64,000 bases of DNA, taken from assembly GCF_000241345.1 (NCBI RefSeq), contig NZ_BAED01000063.1, positions 1-64,000 of the forward strand, read 5' to 3'. How positions within the stretch are numbered: the first letter of the stretch is position 1; every line of letters starts with the position of its first letter. Made by a program: the position numbers and the translations under genes. This document shows, piece after piece, positions 9,023 to 16,881 of this stretch. This stretch comes from Gordonia amarae NBRC 15530. GTDB lineage: Bacteria > Actinomycetota > Actinomycetes > Mycobacteriales > Mycobacteriaceae. The notes beneath the pieces were generated by a model, which saw only the letters and a program-made list of their open reading frames with translations, was not told the DNA's origin and did not search any database.

Positions 9023-9211
9023 CGGCACCACCTCGGACTCGGGCGGAGCTCCTTTTCGGAGGATGCGGCAGGACTCGACGGCACCGAGACCGTCCTGGTC
9101 CTGCGCACGATGTCCACGAGCTGGGCCACCATCGGCCGGGCCGTCGGCGTGCCACGACAGTCGGCACACGAACACTGGGGCGCCCGCATCGCCGGCATCC
9201 TCGGCGAATAG
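9023..9211 (+). pseudogene. Remnant of a helix-turn-helix protein
   Basis: A 62-codon open frame ends in [21 protein letters not shown] followed by ARIAGILGE and a stop. The pattern W-x-x-I-G-x-x-x-G-V-x-R-Q-x-A resembles the helix-turn-helix of many small actinobacterial DNA-binding proteins. The only ATG in frame (9110) would give 33 residues, and the frame opens just after a TGA at 9020 inside repeat-derived sequence. It is therefore read as the 3' remnant of a truncated gene, or a very small regulator. It stops 5 bp before the convergent response-regulator gene. Confidence 0.4.
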
Positions 9212-9216
9212 AGCGG

Positions 9217-9876
9217 TCACCCGGGCGGTTCGGCCAGACCTGTCCGGTAGGCGATGACCACGAGCTGGGCACGGTCGCGAGCGTGAAGTTTGGTCATCGC
9301 CCGGCTGAGATGGGTGCGGACGGTCCCGGCACTGACCACCCAGCGCTGCGCGATCTGTTCGTTGGTCGAACCTGCCGCGACCAGGCGCACCGCCTCGCGT
9401 TCGCGGTCGGTGAGAGCAGCGACACCCGGACCCGCCCCGGCCGCACGGTTACGGGAGGCGAACGCGGCCACCAGCCGCTGCACCTGATGCGCCGAGAGCA
9501 ACGCCTCACCGGTGGCGATGGTGCGGACGGCATTGATGAGTTCGTCGGCCGAGGCGTGTTTGAGCAGAAAGCCGCTCGCTCCCGCGTCGAGTGCGTCGAA
9601 GACGTATTCGTCCATTTCGAAGGTGGTGAGGATGAGGACTTTGACGCCGGCGAGGCCGGGGTCGGCGGTGATCTGCCGGGTCGCTTCGATGCCGTTGGTG
9701 CGCGGCATCCGGATGTCCATCACGACGACGTCGGGGCGCAGTGCACGGGTACGCGCCAGCGCCTCATCCCCGTCGGCGGCCTCACCGATGACATCGATGT
9801 CGTCTTCGAGGTCGAGCACCGTACGAAAACCGGTGCGCACCAACGTCTGATCGTCGACGACGAGGACCCGGATCAT
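9217..9876 (-). CDS. NarL/LuxR-type response regulator
   Basis: 219 residues starting [17 protein letters not shown]. The receiver domain carries the acidic pair D8/D9 and phosphoacceptor D54 in [12 protein letters not shown]. The C-terminal LuxR helix-turn-helix (about 150-212) reads [15 protein letters not shown], then TNEQIAQRW and [12 protein letters not shown]. Its start overlaps the stop of the upstream histidine kinase as ATGA, so the two are coupled partners. The genes are the last of a five-gene operon with an ABC exporter, suggesting the pair controls that exporter. Target and signal are unknown. Confidence 0.92.
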   Translation of the reverse strand: MIRVLVVDDQTLVRTGFRTVLDLEDDIDVIGEAADGDEALARTRALRPDVVVMDIRMPRTNGIEATRQITADPGLAGVKVLILTTFEMDEYVFDALDAGASGFLLKHASADELINAVRTIATGEALLSAHQVQRLVAAFASRNRAAGAGPGVAALTDREREAVRLVAAGSTNEQIAQRWVVSAGTVRTHLSRAMTKLHARDRAQLVVIAYRTGLAEPPG

Positions 9877-11069
9877 GGCGCCCCCACGTGCGGGAGCGGC
9901 CAGGTCGCCTGCACGGCGAAGCCCGGCGATCGTGGTCCCACGTCGAGTGTGCCGCCGGTCGATTGGACCCGCTCGGCCATTCCGATGAGTCCGACGCCGG
10001 TCCCGCGTGGTGCGGCCGGTCCCCCGGCCCGCCCGTCGTCGGTGATCCCGACACGCAAGGTCGCGCCGTGATGTTCGACGTGGACACGCACCCTGGCAGC
10101 CGGACCCGCATGCCGGGTCACGTTGCTCAGCGCTTCCTGGACGACCCGGTATGCGGCGGCGCTGACCTGCCGCGCGATAGGTAGACCGTCGACGGCCGGG
10201 TCGCGTTGGTAGGTGACGGTGAGTCCGTCGTTGCGGGCGCGGGCGATCAGCTCACCGATGCCGTCGATACTTGCGCCGGGTTCGTGATTCTCGTCGACAG
10301 CGTCCTCGTCGACACTGTTCTCACGCAACGAATTCAGCAGCCAGCCGAGCTCGTCAAGGGCATCGCCGGAGGCGCCCCGGATGGCGGCGAGCGCTTCGCG
10401 GGCCTTGGCCGGATCCCGCTCGAGGAGCCGGTCGGCCACGGTCGATTGGACGTTGATGCTGGCCAGCGCATGGGCGACGGAGTCGTGCAGGTCGCGGGCG
10501 ATGCGCAGGCGTTCACCGGTCACCGCCTGACGGCGTAGCAGGTCATGCTGCCTGCGGCGTTCGGCTCGCCTGTCCACCTGGGTGCGGACGGTGACACCGA
10601 CCAACGCCACCGCGATCGCCCAGGCGGGTCCGGCGGTGCCGATGGGACCGAGTTCGGCGAAGCCGACGACGCGGCCACCGGCGACGGCCGCGATCACCAG
10701 CACAACCCCCACCGCGACAATGGGTTTGGGTGCCCGATAGCCGAGGATCGCCATGGTGACCGGTCCGACGAGCAGCGCGGGTCCACCGGGATTCCCGGTG
10801 GCCAGGTAGCCGAACAGACAGGCGGGCACCACGACCGCCGGCACCATCGGCAGGTAGGCGGTGGCGGTGATGGCGAGCGCCCCCACCACACCGAACGCCA
10901 CCCCGGTTGCGGTGACGCCGGCGATGGACTGGGACGCGCCGGCGACGAGGGCAACGAGCACCACCGCGATCGCGCCGTCGACGGCCACCGGACTCAGCCC
11001 CGCGCGCCGGTCCGGTCGCATCGCCTCGACGTCGGACATGCTTCTCATCTTGGCACCTACCCGGATCAT
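9873..11069 (-). CDS. DesK-type sensor histidine kinase
   Basis: 398 residues from ATG 11069; ATGs at 11048 and 11039 (MSDVEAMRPDRR) are alternatives. The 11069 start overlaps the stop of the preceding membrane-protein gene (ATGA), supporting coupling. Residues of about 30-170 form four to six hydrophobic segments. They are followed by a HisKA_3 domain with GERLRIARDLHDSVAHAL (phosphoacceptor His) and an HATPase with ISDDGRAGG-like and GTGVGLIGMAERV motifs. This architecture typically pairs with NarL regulators and senses envelope stress or antibiotics. It overlaps the regulator gene by 4 bp. Confidence 0.9.
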   Translation of the reverse strand: MIRVGAKMRSMSDVEAMRPDRRAGLSPVAVDGAIAVVLVALVAGASQSIAGVTATGVAFGVVGALAITATAYLPMVPAVVVPACLFGYLATGNPGGPALLVGPVTMAILGYRAPKPIVAVGVVLVIAAVAGGRVVGFAELGPIGTAGPAWAIAVALVGVTVRTQVDRRAERRRQHDLLRRQAVTGERLRIARDLHDSVAHALASINVQSTVADRLLERDPAKAREALAAIRGASGDALDELGWLLNSLRENSVDEDAVDENHEPGASIDGIGELIARARNDGLTVTYQRDPAVDGLPIARQVSAAAYRVVQEALSNVTRHAGPAARVRVHVEHHGATLRVGITDDGRAGGPAAPRGTGVGLIGMAERVQSTGGTLDVGPRSPGFAVQATWPLPHVGAP

Positions 11070-11644
11070 GCGACCGAGTCGGCGCGGACGTCACGGCGCC
11101 GGACCGGGTGCGCCCTGCCGCCCGACTTGCTGCCGCGTCCGACCTTGCCACCCGGCTTGACCACCGACAACCAGGTGGCCACCAGCAGCGCGACGGTGGA
11201 CACGACCGGCGGGAACAGAAAGTCGGTGACCGCGACGGCACCTCGAACGTCGCCGCCGGTACCCACCGGGTCCGGCACGTCGATCGTCAGGGCGTTCGGT
11301 GTCAGCAGCACAGCCACGAGCACGGTGAGGATCACCGAGATGGCCAGCTTGACGGCCACCCACCAGTAGGTGACAACACCCCACGACGTGCCGAGCCCCA
11401 GCACCACCCCACTGGCGAGCGTGACGGCGGCCAGCGCGGGCACCACCGGCGGCACGATCACCGTGATCGCCATGATGGATGCCGAGACCGTCGCGCCGGA
11501 GTCACTGGTGACTGCGGTGACTGCGAGTGCCAGCATCGCCAGGTTGACGCCGATCCAGCCGACGCTGCTCACGATGTGGACAATCAGGACACCGCGCCGG
11601 GCTTTGCGGGAGAGTCTCCGGGATCCGGAGGTGTGCGTGGACAT
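11066..11644 (-). CDS. Membrane protein with four hydrophobic segments
   Basis: 192 residues starting MSTHTSGSRRLSRK. It has four predicted membrane helices (about 18-45, 55-82, 90-115 and 140-162) and a basic Gly/Ser/Arg-rich tail. GVLIVHIVSSVGWIGVN at the first helix resembles the DUF2269-type integral membrane family, an assignment made from pattern only. It lies between the ABC permease (52 bp) and the histidine kinase (4 bp overlap) and may be an accessory or sensory subunit of the exporter system. Confidence 0.75.
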   Translation of the reverse strand: MSTHTSGSRRLSRKARRGVLIVHIVSSVGWIGVNLAMLALAVTAVTSDSGATVSASIMAITVIVPPVVPALAAVTLASGVVLGLGTSWGVVTYWWVAVKLAISVILTVLVAVLLTPNALTIDVPDPVGTGGDVRGAVAVTDFLFPPVVSTVALLVATWLSVVKPGGKVGRGSKSGGRAHPVRRRDVRADSVA

Positions 11645-11696
11645 GATCGGGTTCCTTCATGTTTCGGTTCTGGGCCGTTAAGGGTTCTGGGCTGTT

Positions 11697-12470
11697 TCAG
11701 TTCGTGACGTCGCGGCGGGCCAGCACCACACCGGCGACGACCGCGCACACGGCCAGGTAGATCGCCGAGGTCCACAGCACCGTGTGCGTGGCGAGTGAGT
11801 CAGGTGCGCCGGGGTTCACCAGGCTGCGCATCACCAGACCGGGAAACCAGCGCTGCGCCCAGTCGTGGCCCTCGCCGAGGACGTTCTCGATGGGGCCGAA
11901 CCACAGCAGCAGCACTGCCAGGGTGATGGGGGTGGACCGGATGATCACGGCGAGCGTGGTGCCGATGGCGGCGTACATGAGGATGAACAGCCCCAGTCGC
12001 GCGGCGTCGGAGGCGATGTCCCCGAGGCCGTCGGCGCCGAACCAGCCGGCCGTCGAATAACCGTAGTGCGGGGCGACGACGCGCGCGGTGACCGCGCCCG
12101 CCACCAGGGCGGTGACCGCGGTGATCGCGGCGACCCCGAGCCGGCTGGTGAGCTTGCCGGTTTCCAGCGCGATACGCCGGGGCTGCCGGGTCAGCGCCGC
12201 CCGGGTCAGGCCGCGGTCGATCTGATTGCCGGCCGGTGCCGCGAAGGCCGCGGCCACCAGCAGCGCCACGAATCCGGTGGCCGACATGACCGCCGATGTC
12301 GCGCCGTCGACGGCGGCGATACCGCGGGGACCGTCACCCGCGGCGGCGGTGACCAGCCAGGTGGCGCCGACGGCGAGTACGGCGGCGAGCGGCAGCACCG
12401 AATACCACAGCCGCGGCCGGTCGAGCAGTATCCACTCGGAGTGGGCGGATCGGGTGAGTGCGGTGAACAT
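11697..12470 (-). CDS. ABC transporter permease (ABC-2 type)
   Basis: 257 residues from ATG 12470 (MFTALTRSAHSEWILLDRPRLWY), preceded by an AAGGAAA ribosome-binding site. About six hydrophobic segments and the first-helix LTRAALTRQPRR loop fit the ABC-2/BcrB-type permeases that export lipids or antimicrobial compounds. A longer open frame upstream overlaps the ATPase gene and is not family-like. It is 47 bp downstream of the ATPase gene, which should energise it. Substrate unknown. Confidence 0.85.
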   Translation of the reverse strand: MFTALTRSAHSEWILLDRPRLWYSVLPLAAVLAVGATWLVTAAAGDGPRGIAAVDGATSAVMSATGFVALLVAAAFAAPAGNQIDRGLTRAALTRQPRRIALETGKLTSRLGVAAITAVTALVAGAVTARVVAPHYGYSTAGWFGADGLGDIASDAARLGLFILMYAAIGTTLAVIIRSTPITLAVLLLWFGPIENVLGEGHDWAQRWFPGLVMRSLVNPGAPDSLATHTVLWTSAIYLAVCAVVAGVVLARRDVTN

Positions 12471-12517
12471 TGTCTCGGTTTCCTTACGGCTCTTATGAAT
12501 TCGGGATGCGAGCGATT

Positions 12518-13474
12518 TCAGGACGCGACGAGTTCCAGGTACCGGCTCTGCAGGTCCGGGCGCCGGATATGCAGCTCGCGCAAGATGATTCCGTGGCCGT
12601 GCGCGCGCTCGTTGAGCGTCGCGGCGACCTGGCACGGGTCCTCGGCACCGGCGACGTCGATACGCAATCCGTCGCCGTCGTCGGTGACCGGCAAACCGAA
12701 TCCCACTGCGATACGGGACAGTTCGGCGATGCCGGCCGGATCGGCGGGGACGGCACGCAGCACGGCGCCGCCGTCCGTGAATCCTGACGCCGGACCTTCG
12801 TAGAGGAGCCCGCCGAGGCGCAGGATCACCAGCCAGTCGCACATCTGTTCCAGTTCGCTGAGCAGATGCGAGGAGACGATGACGGTGGCGCCGCGGGCGG
12901 CGATGGTGGTGACGATGTCGCGGACATCTGCCATACCGACGGGATCGAGCCCGTTGGTGGGTTCATCGAGAATCACCAGTTCGGGATCGCCGAGCAGCGC
13001 GGCGGCGATCCCGAGACGCTGTTTCATGCCGAGCGAGTAGCTGCCGACCGGATCGTTGCCACGACCGGCGAGGCCGACGAGGTCGATGAGGTCGTCGAGG
13101 TCGGTCGGGGGTTGCCCGGTCAGCGCGGCGAGCGCGCGCAGGTTGTCGCGCCCGCCGACGGCCGGATGAAATGCGGGGGTCTCGATGAGCGACCCGACTT
13201 TCGGTAGGTACCGTGCCGGCCTCGACACCGGTTCACCGAGTACGCTAGCCGTGCCCGAGGTGGGGCGGACCAGTCCCAGCAGCATGGCCAGCAGCGTGGT
13301 CTTTCCCGCCCCGTTGGGGCCGACCAGACCGGTGACGGTCCCCGCCGGAATGCTCAGCGTCGCACCGTCGACGGCCGTTCGGGACCGGAACCGTTTGGTC
13401 AGTCCCACAGCCTCTATCGCGAGCGCTTTTCGCGGAGAATCAACAGTCGGTGTATTCGCGGTTTCCGTGTTCAT
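12518..13474 (-). CDS. ABC transporter ATP-binding protein (BcrA/CcmA type)
   Basis: 318 residues starting MNTETANTPTVDSP. Walker A is GPNGAGKT (52-59), the signature is YSLGMKQRLGIA, Walker B is LVILDEP and the D-loop follows as TNGLDP, with a switch His in VSSHLLSELE. The C-terminal ~90 residues form the variable domain common in drug and bacteriocin exporters. It is the first gene of the operon ATPase-permease-membrane protein-kinase-regulator. It is divergent from the amino-acid permease gene at 13635 with about 160 bp between starts. Confidence 0.93.
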   Translation of the reverse strand: MNTETANTPTVDSPRKALAIEAVGLTKRFRSRTAVDGATLSIPAGTVTGLVGPNGAGKTTLLAMLLGLVRPTSGTASVLGEPVSRPARYLPKVGSLIETPAFHPAVGGRDNLRALAALTGQPPTDLDDLIDLVGLAGRGNDPVGSYSLGMKQRLGIAAALLGDPELVILDEPTNGLDPVGMADVRDIVTTIAARGATVIVSSHLLSELEQMCDWLVILRLGGLLYEGPASGFTDGGAVLRAVPADPAGIAELSRIAVGFGLPVTDDGDGLRIDVAGAEDPCQVAATLNERAHGHGIILRELHIRRPDLQSRYLELVAS

Positions 13475-13634
13475 GCTTCAACGATCGCTGCAGAAACCCG
13501 CCACGGCGTCTACCCGACGTTGAGATCCCCCTATGCACCTGCATAGACCGATTCCATCCGCGAAAAGTAAAGACATCGTCACGTTTGTGCACAGAGGTGT
13601 TGAGCCACGCGAAGCGCGTCTAGCGTTTCAACCC

Positions 13635-15101
13635 ATGAGCACAAGCGCGGACACCGGCGCGCCTGACGCCGCCAAACCCGAACTGAAACGCGTTATCGGA
13701 ACAAAACTTCTGTTGTTGTTCATCGTCGGTGACATGCTGGGCACCGGTGTCTACGCCCTGACCGGCCAGGTCGCCGGGGAGGTGGGCGGTGCCGCCTGGC
13801 TGCCGTTCCTGGTGGCTTTCGCCGTCGCCACCCTCACCGCCTTCTCCTACCTGGAACTGGTCACCAAGTATCCGCAGGCGGCCGGCGCCGCACTCTATGT
13901 GCACAAGGCGTTCGGCATCCATTTTGTCACCTTCATCGTGTTGTTCACGGTGATGTGTTCGGGAATCACCTCCGCCGCAACGGCTTCCCGTGCGTTTGCC
14001 AATTTCACGATGACCGCGTTCAGCGACGGCGACACACCCGCCAAGGACGATCCGGTGCTGATGTTCCTGGCCATCGGATTCCTGCTGTTGGTGATGTTCG
14101 TGAATTTCCGCGGTGTCGCCGAAGGGGTGGGCGCCAACGTGGTGCTGACGCTCGTCGAGCTGAGCGGGCTGGCGCTGGTGCTGTGCATCGGATGGTGGTT
14201 CCTGATCACCGACGGCGACGGCGCCGACTGGGGCTCGGTGGTCGCCTTCGAATCCCCCGGCGACAAGAACGCGTTCATCGCGGTCACCGCGGCCACGTCG
14301 TTGGCGTTCTTCGCACTCGTGGGTTTCGAGGATTCGGTGAATATGGCCGAGGAGACCAAGGATCCGGTCAAGATCTTCCCGCGCGTGATGCTCACCGGTC
14401 TCGGGATCACCGCGGTGATCTACGTGCTGATCTCCATCGCGGCTGTCGCAATCGTCCCGGTCGGCGATCTGGCCGGGAGTGAGACACCGCTGTCGGACGT
14501 GGTGAAGGCCGCCGCCCCCGACTTCCCGATCGGCGATCTGCTGCCGTGGATCTCGATGTTCGCCGTCGCCAACACCGCACTGATCAACATGATGATGGCC
14601 GGCCGTCTGCTGTACGGCATGTCGAAAAATGGTGTGCTGCCGCAATTCCTGTCGTATGTGCACCCCCGGAGGCGCACCCCGGTGGCGGCGATCGTCTTCA
14701 CCACGGTCGTCGCCCTGTGCCTGCTGGTGTACGTCAGCGCCGACCCGGACAGTTCGGTGGTGGGCCTGCTCGGCGGCACGACCTCGTTGCTGCTGCTCGC
14801 GGTGTTCACCGTCGTCAATATCTCGGTGCTGGTGCTACGCCGGGACAAGGTGGAGCACAAGCATTTCCACACCTACACCGGAGTCGCCGCCGCCGGTGCC
14901 GTCACGTGCTTCTACCTCACCCTGCCGATCACCGGCCGCGATACCGACCAGTACAAGGTCGCCGGCTGGCTGCTGCTGCTCGGCGTCATCCTGTGGGCGC
15001 TGACGTACTGGCATCACAAGCGCACCGGAACCCCCGAGGGTTCTCTCGAGGAACTGTCCACCGAACGTCCGCCCACCCGCGACGAACTCCCTCCATCGTG
15101 A
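13635..15101 (+). CDS. Amino-acid/polyamine permease (APC superfamily)
   Basis: 488 residues from ATG 13635 (MSTSADTGAPDAAKPELKR); upstream in-frame codons to 13533 look non-coding. The first helix holds the APC glycine motif DMLGTGVYALTG, and about twelve hydrophobic segments follow. ALVGFEDSVNMAEETKDP between helices 6 and 7 is the classic conserved loop of cationic amino-acid and metabolite permeases. The short acidic C-terminal tail is cytoplasmic by topology. Substrate cannot be set from sequence. No clear ribosome-binding site precedes the ATG. Confidence 0.9.
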   Translation: MSTSADTGAPDAAKPELKRVIGTKLLLLFIVGDMLGTGVYALTGQVAGEVGGAAWLPFLVAFAVATLTAFSYLELVTKYPQAAGAALYVHKAFGIHFVTFIVLFTVMCSGITSAATASRAFANFTMTAFSDGDTPAKDDPVLMFLAIGFLLLVMFVNFRGVAEGVGANVVLTLVELSGLALVLCIGWWFLITDGDGADWGSVVAFESPGDKNAFIAVTAATSLAFFALVGFEDSVNMAEETKDPVKIFPRVMLTGLGITAVIYVLISIAAVAIVPVGDLAGSETPLSDVVKAAAPDFPIGDLLPWISMFAVANTALINMMMAGRLLYGMSKNGVLPQFLSYVHPRRRTPVAAIVFTTVVALCLLVYVSADPDSSVVGLLGGTTSLLLLAVFTVVNISVLVLRRDKVEHKHFHTYTGVAAAGAVTCFYLTLPITGRDTDQYKVAGWLLLLGVILWALTYWHHKRTGTPEGSLEELSTERPPTRDELPPS

Positions 15102-15183
15102 TCCCCGAGCCCGAAGCGACCACACATCTTGATCCCTGAGGCCGAAGCGACGAAGGAGCAAGGGTCTCGAAGGGTCCGGCGAG
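15100..15183. repeat. Family A tandem-module repeat, two modules
   Basis: GTGATCCCCGAGCCCGAAGC starts at the APC permease stop and is followed by ACCACACATCTTGATCCCTG, AGGCCGAAGCGACGAAGGAG and, after a few bases, GGGTCCGGCGA. Module and tail match the 4.9-kb copy almost base for base. The rest of the gap (15184-15416) shows no other structure except a GC-rich stretch before the zinc-finger gene. Confidence 0.75.
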
Positions 15184-15416
15184 ACGACCGCACGACGCCA
15201 CCACAGGTCCCGGCCGGGCACCCCGACGGCCCCTACCGATGCGGTCTACACTGATCCGGTGATGTTCGTTCGAGTTGAGGAGTCCGCCGGCGCCGCGTGC
15301 GCCCTCGGCAGATGATCGCGCCCCGCAGCCGGCCCCTCGGGCCGGCGGGGCGACGCTGTCCTCACCTCACTCACCCGAGTCGGCACCGGCCACCGGGTCC
15401 ATCGAACGGATCTGTC

Positions 15417-15905
15417 ATGAAACCTGTTACCCGCCAAGACATCCTGTCCTCATTCCAGGGCGCCACGCGCAGCGAGGTCAAGAAGGTCACCTTCGCCCCC
15501 GACTTCGACGACGTCGACTTCGACACGCTCGAGTTCTACGGCTGGCGTGACCCGAAGCTGCCCAAACGCTCCTACGTGGTCGTCCCGCGCGAGGACGGCG
15601 TCGTCACCCTGCTGTTGACCCGCGCCGACGCCAAACCCCGTGCGCGGGCGATGTGTTCGTGGTGTCACGACGTCAACCTCACCGACGAGGCAGTCCTGTA
15701 CTCGGCCCGCCGGGCCGGTCCCGCCGGCCGTCGCGGCGACACCGTCGGCGTGCTCGTCTGCAAGACGTTCCGCTGCTCCCGCAACGCCCGCCAGCTCCCA
15801 CCCGCCTATCACAAGGGCACCGACCTCGACGCCATCCGGGCCGAGCGCATCGCCGACCTGACCCGCCGCATCGAGGCCTTCACCGAGTCAGTGCTTGCCG
15901 CTTAA
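15417..15905 (+). CDS. FBP/FusB-like treble-clef zinc-finger protein
   Basis: 162 residues from ATG 15417 (MKPVTRQDILSSFQG). The C-terminal half has the four-Cys treble clef C80-x2-C83 (MCSWCHDVN) and C115-x4-C120 (VCKTFRCSRNAR). This pattern matches the FBP C-terminal zinc-finger family, whose best studied member FusB binds elongation factor G and rescues it from fusidic acid. Actinobacterial members are common and mostly uncharacterised, so a role in EF-G binding is only inferred. The gene stands alone between the permease and a lipoprotein gene. Confidence 0.8.
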   Translation: MKPVTRQDILSSFQGATRSEVKKVTFAPDFDDVDFDTLEFYGWRDPKLPKRSYVVVPREDGVVTLLLTRADAKPRARAMCSWCHDVNLTDEAVLYSARRAGPAGRRGDTVGVLVCKTFRCSRNARQLPPAYHKGTDLDAIRAERIADLTRRIEAFTESVLAA

Positions 15906-15945
15906 GTCGCATAGCGACACCATCACCGAGGAGAAGACACCGATC

Positions 15946-16455
15946 GTGAAGCTCCGCACCACTGCCAAGGTCGTATTGACGTGCTTGGCCCTGGCCCTCA
16001 CCGCATGCTCGACCGGAGAACCGGAGTCGGCACCGGAGACCACTACGGCCTGGGGGCCTGTCGGCCATGAAACCGCCCCGTTCCGGAAGCACTTTCCCGA
16101 TCTCGGGGTACCGATATCGGCGAGTTGGCTGAAGGGCAACCCGGACAGCACGTCGACGGACCGCATCCAACTCCCCAGCCCGCCGTCGACCGTGCTCAGC
16201 GCGATCGTCGAGGTTCGCCCCGATGTCGCTCAGGAACTGCGCTCAACGCTCGGTGATACCGGAACCCCCGAAGTCCCGGACACCCCCGATGTCGCGCCGG
16301 AACTTCGTTCGCTTACGCCCGACGGTCCGTTCGTCAGCGGGGAGAGCAATCTGGGCACCGTCTACGGCTGGGATTGCGTCGTGCACGTCGACCGCGTCAA
16401 GCCGGTCGTCGTCATACGCGCGTTCCTTCCGTGGGCGACTTCGTTCACGGCCTGA
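15946..16455 (+). CDS. Small secreted lipoprotein of unknown function
   Basis: 169 residues from GTG 15946 (VKLRTTAKVVLTCLALALTA), with a GAGGAG ribosome-binding site about 12 bp upstream. A short basic start, a hydrophobic stretch and the lipobox LTACS predict export and lipidation at Cys. The mature part contains repeated Pro/Asp/Val-rich segments (PEVPDTPDVAPELRS) and ends in VVIRAFLPWATSFTA. No family is recognised. An earlier in-frame ATG at 15895 would add a hydrophilic leader and spoil the signal sequence. Confidence 0.65.
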   Translation: MKLRTTAKVVLTCLALALTACSTGEPESAPETTTAWGPVGHETAPFRKHFPDLGVPISASWLKGNPDSTSTDRIQLPSPPSTVLSAIVEVRPDVAQELRSTLGDTGTPEVPDTPDVAPELRSLTPDGPFVSGESNLGTVYGWDCVVHVDRVKPVVVIRAFLPWATSFTA

Positions 16456-16572
16456 TCCCCGGAGGCACGTAAGAGTACACCCCGCCGTATAGACCACCAG
16501 CCTCTTATGTAAAGACCGGTGGTATGTTACCGTCGAGAACACGAACAGATCAGCGGTCTTCAAGGAGTCGAC

Positions 16573-16821
16573 ATGGCGGCATTACCCACACTCGGCCAAG
16601 GCTGACCCACCGCAATCCGAACAGCGAAGGGATCCTGGCGGTCTACCTGATCACCGAGGGCGGCGAGTACATGACCGGCGCGTCCTTCGACGTTGACGGT
16701 CAGTACGGCGGTACCTGGCAGGCCACCGAAGAAGGCCATGACCGTCAACCTCTTCGCTCCGGTGCTGCTTATCCCGCAGAGCGGGCCGGCTCCTGCCGCC
16801 GGGGTGGTGTTCGGATAGCAG
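16573..16821 (+). pseudogene. Scrambled remnants of a short-chain dehydrogenase
   Basis: After an AAGGAG site, ATG 16573 opens a 10-codon frame (MAALPTLGQG, stop at 16603). A different frame then encodes EGILAVYLITEGG and EYMTGASFDVDGQYGG, which is the C-terminal Y-x-T-G-x-x-x-x-V-D-G pattern of SDR enzymes. Another frame (about 16737-16800) encodes KAMTVNLFAPVLLIPQSG, like the SDR N-x-x-x-P-x-x-L segment that should lie earlier. Fragments are out of order and frame, so this is gene debris. The rest of the 16456-16881 gap holds a promoter-like region with GACCGGTGGTATG at 16514 and a terminator hairpin. Confidence 0.55.
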
Positions 16822-16832
16822 AACCTGCGACA

Positions 16833-16870
16833 TCGATGGCGGGTGATCTACACAGATCACCCGCCATCGA
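16833..16870. terminator. Perfect 17-bp hairpin between convergent units
   Basis: TCGATGGCGGGTGATCT (16833-16849) pairs perfectly with AGATCACCCGCCATCGA (16854-16870) around an ACAC loop. It sits 12 bp after the acyl-CoA ligase stop on the minus strand and after the dehydrogenase remnants on the plus strand. It lacks a T run and probably works in both directions. Confidence 0.65.
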
Positions 16871-16881
16871 CACGCAAGAAC

